Shown here in pieces: positions 26,184 to 34,885 of a stretch of DNA of 64,000 bases (position 1 is its first letter; the number at the start of each line of letters is the position of its first letter). Source of the DNA: Seonamhaeicola algicola (GTDB lineage: Bacteria; Bacteroidota; Bacteroidia; Flavobacteriales; Flavobacteriaceae); assembly GCF_007997385.1 (NCBI RefSeq), contig NZ_VOSC01000025.1, forward strand, positions 62,292-126,291, in the 5' to 3' direction. The translations under genes were made by a program, and so were the position numbers. The notes beneath the pieces are model-generated. The model was not told the origin of the DNA and did not search any database. It saw nothing but the letters and a program-made list of their open reading frames with translations.

Positions 26184-27524
26184 ATGAAAAAAACACTAAT
26201 TAAAAATGCCAATATAGTTAATGAGGGGGCTATTTTTAATGGCGATATATTAATAGAAGGCGAGTACATAAAAAAAATAGGAGAATCTTTAACACCAAAA
26301 TCTGCCGATGTTTTAGTTTTAGATGCAGAAGGCAAATACCTTTTACCTGGTGTTATTGATGATCAAGTGCATTTTAGAGAGCCTGGTTTAACACAAAAGG
26401 CTACAATTGAAACAGAATCTAAAGCAGCCATTGCAGGTGGTATTACATCATTTATTGAAATGCCCAATACCAATCCGCAAACTACAACAATTGAAAAGTT
26501 AGAAGAAAAATTTGCTATAGCAGCCAAAACATCATCGGCTAATTATTCATTTATGTTTGGAGGTACAAACGATAATTTAAACGAAATTTTAAAACTAGAT
26601 GCTAACCAAGCTGCAGGATTAAAATTGTTTTTAGGGTCTTCAACAGGTAATATGTTGGTTGATGATCCAGAGGTTTTAAAAAATATCTTCAAAAATACCA
26701 ATTTAAGAATATCAGTACATTGTGAAGATGAAACTACAATAAAAAACAATTTACAAGCACATATTGAAAAGTATGGTGATGATATTCCTATTTCGCAGCA
26801 TCCTATAATAAGAAGCGAAGAAGCTTGTTATTTATCGTCTTCAAAAGCAATAGAATTAGCAAAAGAAACCGGTGCAAGATTACATGTTTTTCATTTATCT
26901 ACAGGAAAGGAAACTAGCCTGTTTGAAAACAAAACACCTTTAAAAGATAAAAAAATAACAGCCGAAGTATGTATACATCACTTGTGGTTTTCAAGTGAAG
27001 ATTATGAAAAGAAAGGTACATTAATAAAATGGAATCCGGCAGTAAAAACGGCCGAAGATAGAGAGCAACTTTGGGAAGCTTTACTAGATGATAGAATTGA
27101 TGTTATAGCAACAGACCACGCTCCACATACTTTAGAAGAGAAAAAAAACGTTTATACAAAAGCACCTTCTGGTGGGCCGTTAGTACAACATGCATTGCCA
27201 GCTATGTTAGAAATGCATCATAGAGGTAAAATATCTATTGAAAAAATAGTTGAAAAAATGTGTCATAACCCAGCTATTTTATTTGATGTTGAAAGACGTG
27301 GCTATATAAAAGAAGGCTATTTTGCAGATTTGGTGTTGGTAGATTTAAATAACCCTTGGACAGTAACAAAAGAAAACACACTATATAAATGTGGGTGGTC
27401 TCCTTTTGAGGGTACAACTTTTAAATCTAGAATAACGCATACTTTTGTAAATGGAAATGTTGCCTACCAAAACGCTAAATTTAGTAACGTAAAATATGCT
27501 AAACGCTTAACTTTTAATAGATAA
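26184..27524 (+). CDS. pyrC: dihydroorotase, Bacteroidota variant
   Basis: A 446-residue amidohydrolase catalysing the third step of pyrimidine synthesis (carbamoyl-aspartate to dihydroorotate). Visible: GVIDDQVHFREPGL in place of the usual DxHxHxR motif, so the first metal His is Gln; substrate-site MPNT; Lys in GLKLFLGSS; His in VHCEDE and HVFHLS; catalytic Asp in IATDHAPHTLEEK; SGGPLVQHALPA. As I recall it, other Bacteroidota dihydroorotases also read DDQVHFREPG. Its stop overlaps the next start (TAATG), so translation is coupled. Confidence 0.93.
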   Translation: MKKTLIKNANIVNEGAIFNGDILIEGEYIKKIGESLTPKSADVLVLDAEGKYLLPGVIDDQVHFREPGLTQKATIETESKAAIAGGITSFIEMPNTNPQTTTIEKLEEKFAIAAKTSSANYSFMFGGTNDNLNEILKLDANQAAGLKLFLGSSTGNMLVDDPEVLKNIFKNTNLRISVHCEDETTIKNNLQAHIEKYGDDIPISQHPIIRSEEACYLSSSKAIELAKETGARLHVFHLSTGKETSLFENKTPLKDKKITAEVCIHHLWFSSEDYEKKGTLIKWNPAVKTAEDREQLWEALLDDRIDVIATDHAPHTLEEKKNVYTKAPSGGPLVQHALPAMLEMHHRGKISIEKIVEKMCHNPAILFDVERRGYIKEGYFADLVLVDLNNPWTVTKENTLYKCGWSPFEGTTFKSRITHTFVNGNVAYQNAKFSNVKYAKRLTFNR

Positions 27525-28027
27525 TGTTGAAACGTTTTTTAATAGTTTTTATAGCCATTTTAGGTTTTATTGGGTGTAATGGTCCAAAAAAACCAAAGAA
27601 TTTAATATCTAAAAACAAAATGGTTAACATTTTAATTGATGCTAAATTGGTAGGGTCTGCAAATGCTGTAAACAGAAAAACATTAGAAGACAAGGGGATT
27701 TTGCCCAATACATACATTTACAATAAGTATAATATTGATAGTTTACAATTTGCCGAAAGCAATATATATTATACATACCAAATAAAAGACTACGAAGAAA
27801 TTTACCAAATGGTAAATGACAGTTTAGAAAAGTTAAAAGAGCATTATAAAAATATACAAAAAGAAGAGCAAAAAAAGCGGGTTAAAAAAAGCGAAGATTC
27901 TTTAAATGAAGTTTTAAAAACACGCGATTCAATTAAGTTTCCAAAGGGTAAAAATAGCGCAAAACCAGCACCTTCAATAGATGATAAAACAATTCAAGAA
28001 TTAGAGAATTTAGATATTGAGTTGTAA
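27524..28027 (+). CDS. DUF4296 lipoprotein
   Basis: A 167-residue lipoprotein with a short signal and lipobox FIGC (Cys18). The mature part begins with KNLISKNKMVNILIDAKLV and contains YNKYNIDSLQFAESNIYYT, the DUF4296 signature of Bacteroidota, then a charged helical tail. It shares one base with the pyrC stop codon. The function is unknown. It abuts the convergent epimerase gene without any gap. Confidence 0.82.
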   Translation: MLKRFLIVFIAILGFIGCNGPKKPKNLISKNKMVNILIDAKLVGSANAVNRKTLEDKGILPNTYIYNKYNIDSLQFAESNIYYTYQIKDYEEIYQMVNDSLEKLKEHYKNIQKEEQKKRVKKSEDSLNEVLKTRDSIKFPKGKNSAKPAPSIDDKTIQELENLDIEL

Positions 28028-29035
28028 TTATTTGTGCTTTAAAAAACAAGCGCCAATTTCTTGTATTGTTTCGTTAATAGGTGTAAACGTATAGTTTAAT
28101 GTAGCTTTTAAGTGTTTGCTACTATAGTTTTTTTCAGTGGTTAATGCTGTAACTATATGTTTTGTTAGTACACGCCTTTTTCCTGTAAGTTTGCTTTTTA
28201 TCCAGTCTAATTTCCAAGCTATTTTTAATAGAAAAATAGGTGCTTGTTTTTTTGGTGCTTTTTTATTCACAGATTTTGCCAGCGTTTGTAAAAAACGTTT
28301 GTAAGTCCAATTTTCTGCAACTAAAACAAAGCGTTGGTTGGTAATTGTGCTTTTTAAAAGGGCTATCATAATATTTACAACATCATCAACCGCCACCAAA
28401 CCAACAGTGCCATTAGTGTAATACGTAAAGCCTTTGTGTGCACGTTTAAATAAATTTCCGGTACCATAACGCCAAATGCCAGCGCCTAAAATAACACCAG
28501 GGTTTACAATAACGGCATTTAAACCTTCTTGTGTACCGCGCCAAACTTCCATTTCAGCACCATACTTTGTAATGCTATAAACACTGTTATCGGCTTCGGG
28601 GTTCCATATACTACTTTCGTCAATAGGTTTGTTATTATTACTATTTCCTAAGGTAGCAATAGAGCTTACATGGCAAAGTTTTTTTATGTTATTTGCTAAA
28701 CACATGTTTACAATATTGGCAGTGCCTTCAATATTTGTTTTTCTAGAAAGTATGTATTTATGTGGTTCAAATGATACAAAAGCAGCGCAATGATATACGT
28801 ATTCAATGTTTTTAAAAGCATTGGTTAATAACGAAATATCTAAAATATCGGCTTCAACAAATTCAATACTATTATAAAGTTCAAGGTAATTGCTAGTATA
28901 ACAAGAAAATACATTTTTAATATTTTCAAGTTTTTTAGGGTTTCTATAAATAGCTCTAACTTTTTCGCCATTACAAATAAGTTTATAAAGCAAATGAGAC
29001 CCAACTAAACCTGTACCGCCTGTAACTAAAATCAT
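28028..29035 (-). CDS. NAD-dependent epimerase/dehydratase (extended SDR)
   Basis: A 335-residue extended short-chain dehydrogenase. The N-terminal Rossmann motif is VTGGTGLVGSHLL, with ADILDIS and YHCAAFVSF following and the catalytic Tyr-x3-Lys in YSITKYGAEM. It resembles dihydroflavonol-reductase-like and 3-beta-HSD-like enzymes acting on sugars or small ketones; the substrate is not predictable. It is a single minus-strand gene between DUF4296 and tyrS. Confidence 0.85.
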   Translation of the reverse strand: MILVTGGTGLVGSHLLYKLICNGEKVRAIYRNPKKLENIKNVFSCYTSNYLELYNSIEFVEADILDISLLTNAFKNIEYVYHCAAFVSFEPHKYILSRKTNIEGTANIVNMCLANNIKKLCHVSSIATLGNSNNNKPIDESSIWNPEADNSVYSITKYGAEMEVWRGTQEGLNAVIVNPGVILGAGIWRYGTGNLFKRAHKGFTYYTNGTVGLVAVDDVVNIMIALLKSTITNQRFVLVAENWTYKRFLQTLAKSVNKKAPKKQAPIFLLKIAWKLDWIKSKLTGKRRVLTKHIVTALTTEKNYSSKHLKATLNYTFTPINETIQEIGACFLKHK

Positions 29036-29124
29036 GAGGCTAAAATAATGAATATTTTATATAGCTTTTGCTAAAATGCTTCAGAAAGAATACTAATTAT
29101 AACCTACTAATTGTATGGTATTTT

Positions 29125-29132
29125 TATATTTG
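29125..29132 (+). promoter_or_regulatory. Bacteroidota -7 element for tyrS
   Basis: TATATTTG matches TAnnTTTG, 23 bases before the tyrS ATG. Confidence 0.55.
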
Positions 29133-29155
29133 CAGCACAATAAATTATATTAAAG

Positions 29156-30451
29156 ATGAAAATGAATTTTGTTGAAGAATTAACATGGAGAGGTATGCTA
29201 CATGATGCCATGCCAGGAACCGAAGAACATTTAATGTCTGGTATGCAAAGCGCCTATGTAGGCATTGATCCTACGGCCGATTCTTTACATATTGGGCACT
29301 TGGTAAGTGTTATGATGTTGCGTCATTTTCAGTTAGCAGGCCACAAACCTTATGCGCTTGTTGGTGGTGCTACCGGTATGATTGGTGATCCGTCAGGAAA
29401 ATCTGCTGAACGTAATTTGTTAGATGAAAAAACGCTTCGCCATAACCAAGAAGCTATAAAAAGCCAGTTGTCACGTTTTTTAGATTTTGAAAGCAACGAA
29501 GCTAATGCTGCAGTTTTAGTTAATAATTATGATTGGATGAAAAACTTTTCGTTTCTAGAATTTATTAGAGACGTTGGTAAACATATTACCGTAAACTATA
29601 TGATGGCTAAAGATTCTGTTAAAAAACGTTTGTCTTCTGAAGCTAAAGAGGGCATGTCTTTCACAGAGTTTACATACCAATTAGTACAAGGATATGATTT
29701 TCTTCATTTATACAAAGAAAAAAACTGCACCTTACAAATGGGTGGTAGTGACCAATGGGGTAATATTACTACAGGTACAGAGCTTATAAGGCGTATTGGT
29801 GGAGGTAAAGGTTATGCACTAACTTGCCCGCTAATTACAAAAGCCGATGGTACAAAATTTGGAAAAACCGAAGGTGGAAATGTATGGTTAGATGCAAACA
29901 GAACATCACCCTACAAATTTTATCAATATTGGTTAAATACCAGTGATGAAGATGCTGAAAAGTATATTAAAATTTTCACGTTTTTAACAAAAGAAACTAT
30001 TGAAACTTTGGTTGAAGAACATAAAGAAGCTCCCCATTTACGAACTTTACAGAAACGTTTAGCTGAAGAAATTACTACAATGGTACACTCTAAAGAAGAT
30101 TTAGAAAATGCTATTAAAGCTAGTAATATATTATTTGGCAAATCTACAAGTGAAGATTTAAAAGCATTAAACGAACAAACGTTTTTAGATGTTTTTGATG
30201 GGGTACCATTAACTGAAATTTCAAAAAGTGATATTGAAAACGGATTAGATATGGTTGCTGCGTTGGCAGAAAAAGGTAACTTTTTAAAATCTAACGGCGA
30301 AGCAAGACGCGCTTTAAAAGAAAATTCAATTTCAGTAAATAAAGAAAAGGTAAAAGAAGATTACGCTATTACCTCGTCAGATTTAATTAATGAAAAGTTT
30401 GTATTGTTACAGCGTGGTAAAAAAAATTACTTCATACTAAGAGTGGTATAA
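29156..30451 (+). CDS. tyrS: tyrosyl-tRNA synthetase
   Basis: A 431-residue class I synthetase that charges tRNA-Tyr. HIGH motif appears as [14 protein letters not shown] as TKFGKTEGG; the tyrosine pocket segments QGYDFLHLY and [11 protein letters not shown] are intact; a C-terminal S4-like RNA-binding domain ends the protein ([22 protein letters not shown]). The second Met (29162) is an equally possible start. It is monocistronic with a hairpin after the stop. Confidence 0.97.
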   Translation: MKMNFVEELTWRGMLHDAMPGTEEHLMSGMQSAYVGIDPTADSLHIGHLVSVMMLRHFQLAGHKPYALVGGATGMIGDPSGKSAERNLLDEKTLRHNQEAIKSQLSRFLDFESNEANAAVLVNNYDWMKNFSFLEFIRDVGKHITVNYMMAKDSVKKRLSSEAKEGMSFTEFTYQLVQGYDFLHLYKEKNCTLQMGGSDQWGNITTGTELIRRIGGGKGYALTCPLITKADGTKFGKTEGGNVWLDANRTSPYKFYQYWLNTSDEDAEKYIKIFTFLTKETIETLVEEHKEAPHLRTLQKRLAEEITTMVHSKEDLENAIKASNILFGKSTSEDLKALNEQTFLDVFDGVPLTEISKSDIENGLDMVAALAEKGNFLKSNGEARRALKENSISVNKEKVKEDYAITSSDLINEKFVLLQRGKKNYFILRVV

Positions 30452-30455
30452 AAAC

Positions 30456-30485
30456 ATAAGGCTTGGTGTAAAACCAAGCCTTATT
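30456..30485 (+). terminator. hairpin after tyrS
   Basis: Perfect 12-bp stem ATAAGGCTTGGT / ACCAAGCCTTAT with a 5-base loop. The T-run is weak, so termination is likely but less certain than at other sites. Confidence 0.6.
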
Positions 30486-30625
30486 ACTAACCAATTAAAT
30501 AAAAACTAATCTTTCTTTTTCTTAGCTCATTAGTTTTGTCGGTATAAATACAAATAGCTTACACAGTTATAATCTTAATTAAAAGTTAAAGTATTAAACT
30601 GAATTTTAATGAAGTTTTTACATAT

Positions 30626-30648
30626 ATAACCTAAAGTGAATAGGTTAT
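30626..30648. repeat. short inverted repeat
   Basis: ATAACCTA - TAGGTTAT with a 7-base spacer, just past the 3' end of the LuxE-like gene. It could be a weak terminator or a protein site; there is no T-run. Confidence 0.35.
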
Positions 30649-30660
30649 GCTTTGTATAAG

Positions 30661-31641
30661 TTAAAGCACCATAAGGTTGCAGCCCCTAATATCAGAATGG
30701 TCAAATCTGCCAATAATTTCAAAAGAGCCATTGGTATTTAACCGGCCCAAGTCTTGGGTGGCAATAAACGCACAAGAATTAATATTTGCTAAATCTATAA
30801 TGTTTAAACCACCTGTTTTTCTTGGTTTTTGTATGCTTAAAGGGTCTTCAGTATCACGGGTTAAAACACGCATCCAATGTGGACAATTAAAAATACCATT
30901 GCCCTTGGAATAAGCCTGACTTAAAAGTTCGGTCATACCATATTCGCTATGTATTTCATCAACACCAAAACCATGTTTTAATATGTTGTGAAGCTCATTA
31001 CGTATTAATTCTTTTCGGCGCCCTTTCATACCGCCAGTTTCCATTATTATGGTGTTTTTTAAATTGAATTTATAGGTTTCAACTAAATCTAAAAGTGCAA
31101 ATGAAACACCAATTAGTAATATTTTTTTTCCTTCACAATCTAAAGTTGTTAATGTGTTTTTTAATTCAGATAGGTTGTTTAAATAAAAGCCGCTTTCAGG
31201 CTGTTTTGATTGTTTTATGAGTGCATCAACCATGTAAATTAGTGATGAACCTTTGCGCTCTAAGTATGATGGTAATAGAGCCAAAACCACATAATCTTCA
31301 ATATTACCATAAAAATGAGAAAACCCTAAATTAAAGCTGTCTTGGTAAACTTTTAAGTTAGTTACATGGTGTTTGCTAGTGTTTTGGCCTGTAGTACCAG
31401 AGCTTGTAAAAATAGTTTCAATAGCAGAGTTTGAGCTTAAAACGGTACGAGATTTAAAAAATTGAATAGGTAAAAACGGTATATCTTCAATGGTTTTTAC
31501 ATCACTAGGTGTTTTGTAAAGTAAATCGCAAAAAGATCTGTAAACACTATTGTTTTCAAATTGGAACTTGAAAATTTCAAGCGCTTTTTTTTCAAATGCT
31601 TTGTTAGTTTTAATGTTAAAAATACTCTTGTAGTCTATCAT
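30661..31641 (-). CDS. LuxE/PaaK-like acyl-activating protein
   Basis: A 326-residue protein resembling acyl-protein synthetase LuxE and the adenylate-forming PaaK group. The nucleotide-binding signature TIFTSSGTTGQNTSKH is clear, and EYGMTELLSQAY matches the downstream glutamate-containing motif. LuxE takes an activated fatty acid in bioluminescence; in Bacteroidota homologues are usually annotated as acyltransferases of unknown role. No lux genes are nearby. It stands alone with a minus-strand TAnnTTTG element upstream. Confidence 0.78.
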   Translation of the reverse strand: MIDYKSIFNIKTNKAFEKKALEIFKFQFENNSVYRSFCDLLYKTPSDVKTIEDIPFLPIQFFKSRTVLSSNSAIETIFTSSGTTGQNTSKHHVTNLKVYQDSFNLGFSHFYGNIEDYVVLALLPSYLERKGSSLIYMVDALIKQSKQPESGFYLNNLSELKNTLTTLDCEGKKILLIGVSFALLDLVETYKFNLKNTIIMETGGMKGRRKELIRNELHNILKHGFGVDEIHSEYGMTELLSQAYSKGNGIFNCPHWMRVLTRDTEDPLSIQKPRKTGGLNIIDLANINSCAFIATQDLGRLNTNGSFEIIGRFDHSDIRGCNLMVL

Positions 31642-31674
31642 TTATCAAGCAATTCTGTTTTAAAAAACACAGTA

Positions 31675-31682
31675 CAAAAATA
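31675..31682 (-). promoter_or_regulatory. Bacteroidota -7 element (minus strand)
   Basis: Reads TATTTTTG on the minus strand, 33 bases before the LuxE-like start. Confidence 0.45.
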
Positions 31683-31688
31683 GTTAAA

Positions 31689-31718
31689 ATAAAAAAGCGC
31701 TGCTATTGCAACGCTTTT
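31689..31718 (-). terminator. intrinsic terminator (minus strand)
   Basis: AAAAGCG - CGCTTTT stem with a 12-base loop followed on the minus strand by a T-rich run. It ends the T9SS-tailed gene at 31741. Confidence 0.7.
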
Positions 31719-31740
31719 AAATATATGGTATAAATAGTGT

Positions 31741-32505
31741 TTATTTAACCACTAATCTTGTAGTGGTTGTGGCATTATCTTGCACGGCTCTAAGCATATA
31801 AATGCCAGTATTTAAGCTAGAAATGTTAACAGTTTCGTTATTTGTTACTGTGTTAATTACTTGTTTGCCTAACATATCAAAAATAGCAACAGATATTTTA
31901 GCATTGCTTTTGCTAGAAATATTAATAAAACCATTTGCAGGATTTGGGTATAAAGCAAACCCTTTAATTTGGTTTTGGTTTGAAGACAACGTGTTGTTTG
32001 TAACACCAGACGATGGTGCAGCAAGATAAAAAGTTCCATCACCAGATTGGTTTAAAGAATTTGAAGTATCATCATTATATTGTACAGTTTCACCCAGAGC
32101 ATTCATTAGGGCAGTATCGTCACTATCATTAGTTCCGTATACTACAGCGTCTACAAGATTTGTAGTTGTTGGAGCGGTACCATTAGGGAAGTTTGAGGCA
32201 CTATCCATATATAATGCAATGGCGTCTGGTCCATTTTGTATTCCGTTTGAAGGGAAATTAATAACAAAAAATCCATTAGCATCAGTTGTTTCGCCTGTTA
32301 AATCAACAGTGTTGTAGCTTATGTCTCCGTTGCCATTAAAAAGCACAATAATATAGCCGTTTAAAGAAGTATTTGGTGACCATTGAATTTCAATAAATTC
32401 AGCACTATCAGTACCTGCTTGGTCAGCATCAAATTCACTAATAATTTGACCAAAAGACATATTTGCTAATAAAATAGTAAATAGGAAGAAGTAAAGTTTT
32501 TTCAT
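31741..32505 (-). CDS. secreted lamin-tail-like protein with T9SS sorting domain
   Basis: A 254-residue secreted protein. A signal peptide (1-19, cleavage after SFG) is followed by IISEFDADQAGTDSAEFIEI, which resembles lamin-tail (LTD) beta-sandwich domains, then a linker and a C-terminal T9SS type A domain (about 178-254: GFALYPNPANGFINISS...NTGIYMLRAVQDNATTTTRLVVK). It would be exported by Sec, moved across the outer membrane by T9SS and probably attached to the cell surface. Partner enzymes of LTD proteins vary; none is adjacent. Confidence 0.8.
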   Translation of the reverse strand: MKKLYFFLFTILLANMSFGQIISEFDADQAGTDSAEFIEIQWSPNTSLNGYIIVLFNGNGDISYNTVDLTGETTDANGFFVINFPSNGIQNGPDAIALYMDSASNFPNGTAPTTTNLVDAVVYGTNDSDDTALMNALGETVQYNDDTSNSLNQSGDGTFYLAAPSSGVTNNTLSSNQNQIKGFALYPNPANGFINISSKSNAKISVAIFDMLGKQVINTVTNNETVNISSLNTGIYMLRAVQDNATTTTRLVVK

Positions 32506-32612
32506 AAAATGAGAGTTTAATTAATTAAACCTCTAAATTATGTATAAACTTTAAGGTATTTTAATGGTTTTGGTGTAATTGATATTTATTTTACAAGGAA
32601 ATAACGTTATCT

Positions 32613-32957
32613 TTACTTTATCACTAATTTTCTAGTCTCACTAATATTATTTTCAGTTATTTTTAAAATATAAACACCTTTACTAAGGTTGGCAATATTT
32701 AATTCTTTACCAATTAATTTAGTGTTGTAAATTAGTTTTCCAATAACATTAAAAAACTCAACGTGTTTTACTAAGTTTTTTTTAGAAGAAATATATATGT
32801 AAGTATGGCCACTGTTAACAGGGTTTGGGTAAATAGATAAACCCTCAATATTTTCTTTAACAGGCGTATCTGTAGCATAATTTTGAGATGTACCTTTATA
32901 GTTACAAAACAAAAATGCTAGAATAAAAAAAACAGATAAAAAGTAGTTTTTTGCCAT
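32613..32957 (-). CDS. minimal T9SS-sorting-domain protein
   Basis: A 114-residue protein consisting of a signal peptide (about 1-24), roughly 15 residues of linker, and a complete T9SS type A sorting domain (LSIYPNPVNSGHTYIYISS...NLSKGVYILKITENN...RKLVIK). There is no cargo domain. It may be a remnant of a larger surface protein, or a very small secreted product. The frame is intact. It lies 107 bases upstream of another T9SS-tailed gene on the same strand. Confidence 0.75.
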   Translation of the reverse strand: MAKNYFLSVFFILAFLFCNYKGTSQNYATDTPVKENIEGLSIYPNPVNSGHTYIYISSKKNLVKHVEFFNVIGKLIYNTKLIGKELNIANLSKGVYILKITENNISETRKLVIK

Positions 32958-33148
32958 AAAGTACCTTTTAGGTTATGTAAATTTAAGAAAACACAACAAA
33001 ATTTATACCAAAAAAGTGTTAAACATTTACGTAATACATCGAAAGGTTAACTCTGGGTAAGTACTTTGTTACCTTAACGTTATTAATTAACCAATAATGA
33101 GTATATTGTGCTTTTAGTTTTATCTTTACCTTTTGAAATTATTAAAAA

Positions 33149-33829
33149 ATGAAGAAAAAGGACATTAAAATACTGTTAGTTGATGATGAGCCAGACATTT
33201 TAGAAATTGTAGGATACAATTTAACTAGTGAAGGCTACCAAGTAATAACTGCCGAAAACGGAAGTGAAGGCGTTAAAAAAGCAAAAAAAGAATTACCTCA
33301 ACTCATTATTTTAGATGTTATGATGCCTGAAATGGATGGTATTGAAGCATGTGAATTATTGCGTAAAAACCCAGACCTTAAAAACACTATAATTACCTTT
33401 TTAACAGCAAGAGGCGAAGACTACTCTCAAGTAGCAGGCTTTGATGCAGGTGCAGATGATTACATAACAAAACCTATAAAACCAAAGGTGTTGGTTAGTA
33501 AAGTAAAAGCATTACTACGCCGTTATAAAGAAGAAGATGTTTCAGATACTGTTAAAATTGGCAGTTTGGTTATAAATAGAGACGAATACAAAGTAACTTC
33601 AAAAGGCAAAGAAATCATATTGCCAAGAAAAGAATTTGAATTACTATCTTTGTTAGCCTCAAAGCCAGGGAAGGTTTTTAAACGCGATGAAATTTTAGAT
33701 ACCGTTTGGGGTAACGAGGTAGTTGTAGGTGGTAGAACCATTGATGTTCACATTAGAAAACTACGCGAAAAATTAGGAGATGATAGTTTTAAAACCATAA
33801 AAGGCGTTGGGTATAAATTTGTAGATTAG
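33149..33829 (+). CDS. OmpR/PhoB-family response regulator
   Basis: A 226-residue response regulator. Receiver domain residues 5-120 with acidic pocket VDDEPD, phospho-acceptor Asp in LIILDVMMPEMDG and the switch Lys in YITKPIKP; C-terminal winged-helix (about 130-226) with LPRKEFELLSLLASKPGKVF and RTIDVHIRKLREKLG. It sits 6 bases upstream of a histidine kinase gene and forms a pair with it. The signal is unknown; the PhoB-like domain suggests envelope or phosphate control, without proof. Confidence 0.93.
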   Translation: MKKKDIKILLVDDEPDILEIVGYNLTSEGYQVITAENGSEGVKKAKKELPQLIILDVMMPEMDGIEACELLRKNPDLKNTIITFLTARGEDYSQVAGFDAGADDYITKPIKPKVLVSKVKALLRRYKEEDVSDTVKIGSLVINRDEYKVTSKGKEIILPRKEFELLSLLASKPGKVFKRDEILDTVWGNEVVVGGRTIDVHIRKLREKLGDDSFKTIKGVGYKFVD

Positions 33830-33835
33830 TACCAC

Positions 33836-34885
33836 ATGCAAGCGCAAACAAAATTTAAAAAATCATATAGGTTTGCTATTAACACTTCGTTATACATAAC
33901 CGCATTCATAACGCTTTTAATAAGCGTTTTTTTATATTATTTTCATCAACCAAAGTGGTATTATATTCCCATTTTTGCAGTAAGCGTTTATATATTTTGT
34001 TTTGTAATTATTCAATTCAGAATAGAAAAATTTATTTATAAACGTGTAAAAAGAATTTATGATGATTTAACGTTGTTAGAATCGGCTAGTTTAAATAAAA
34101 CGGCCATAACAACCGATATGAAAACACTTACCCAAGAAATAGATAAGTTTGCGAAAGACAAAAAAATTGAAATTGAAACTTTAAAAGTACGCGAACAATA
34201 CCGTAAAGAGTTTTTAGGTAATGTATCACATGAATTAAAAACGCCATTATTTACAGTGCAAGGTTATATTTTAACACTGCTTGATGGTGCTATGGATGAT
34301 GAAAACATAAGAACCAAATACCTAGAAAGAGCAAGCAAAGGTATTGAAAGACTTGGCTATATTATTAAAGACTTAGATATGATTACCAAACTAGAAGTAG
34401 GTGATTTAAGTTTGAAAACCGAAGCTTTTGATATTGTTGAACTTGTTGAAAACGTATTTGATATGTTTGAAATGAAGGCCTCAAAAAAGAAAATAACCTT
34501 AACCTTTGATATGGATTACCCTGAACCAATAATGGTAAGGGCAGATAAAGAACGTATACAACAAGTGTTAGCTAATCTTGTGGTTAACTCTTTAAAATAC
34601 GGAAGAATAAAAGGAACCACAGAAATTAGTATAGAAAATCTTATAAAAAATAAAGTTATTGTAAGAGTTACTGATAATGGCGAGGGTATAGAAAAAGAGC
34701 ATATTAAACGTTTGTTTGAACGCTTTTTTAGGGTTGATAAAAGTGGCTCACGAAGAGAAGGCGGTTCTGGTTTAGGCTTATCAATTGTTAAGCATATTAT
34801 TGAAGCACACAATGAAAAAATTTATGTAGAAAGTGAATATGGCGTTGGTAGTGAGTTTTCATTCACCTTGGAAAAGGCTGAATAA
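33836..34885 (+). CDS. PhoR-like sensor histidine kinase
   Basis: A 349-residue membrane kinase with two N-terminal helices (about 13-33 and 41-62) and almost no periplasmic loop, so it probably senses membrane or cytoplasmic signals. HisKA has the phospho-acceptor in GNVSHELKTPLFTVQGY; the ATPase has NLVVNSLKYG, DNGEGIEKEH and GGSGLGLSIVKHII. It is the partner of the response regulator just upstream. Its 3' end overlaps the convergent glycosyltransferase gene by 27 bases. Confidence 0.92.
   Translation: MQAQTKFKKSYRFAINTSLYITAFITLLISVFLYYFHQPKWYYIPIFAVSVYIFCFVIIQFRIEKFIYKRVKRIYDDLTLLESASLNKTAITTDMKTLTQEIDKFAKDKKIEIETLKVREQYRKEFLGNVSHELKTPLFTVQGYILTLLDGAMDDENIRTKYLERASKGIERLGYIIKDLDMITKLEVGDLSLKTEAFDIVELVENVFDMFEMKASKKKITLTFDMDYPEPIMVRADKERIQQVLANLVVNSLKYGRIKGTTEISIENLIKNKVIVRVTDNGEGIEKEHIKRLFERFFRVDKSGSRREGGSGLGLSIVKHIIEAHNEKIYVESEYGVGSEFSFTLEKAE

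Noticed and set aside
26184-27524. pyrC as an inactive dihydroorotase homologue
   Set aside because: Only the first His of HxH is changed; the remaining active-site residues appear intact and it looks like the normal Bacteroidota form.
30661-31641. Part of a lux bioluminescence operon
   Set aside because: Only a LuxE-like gene is present, with no luxAB or luxCD nearby; such singletons are common in Bacteroidota.
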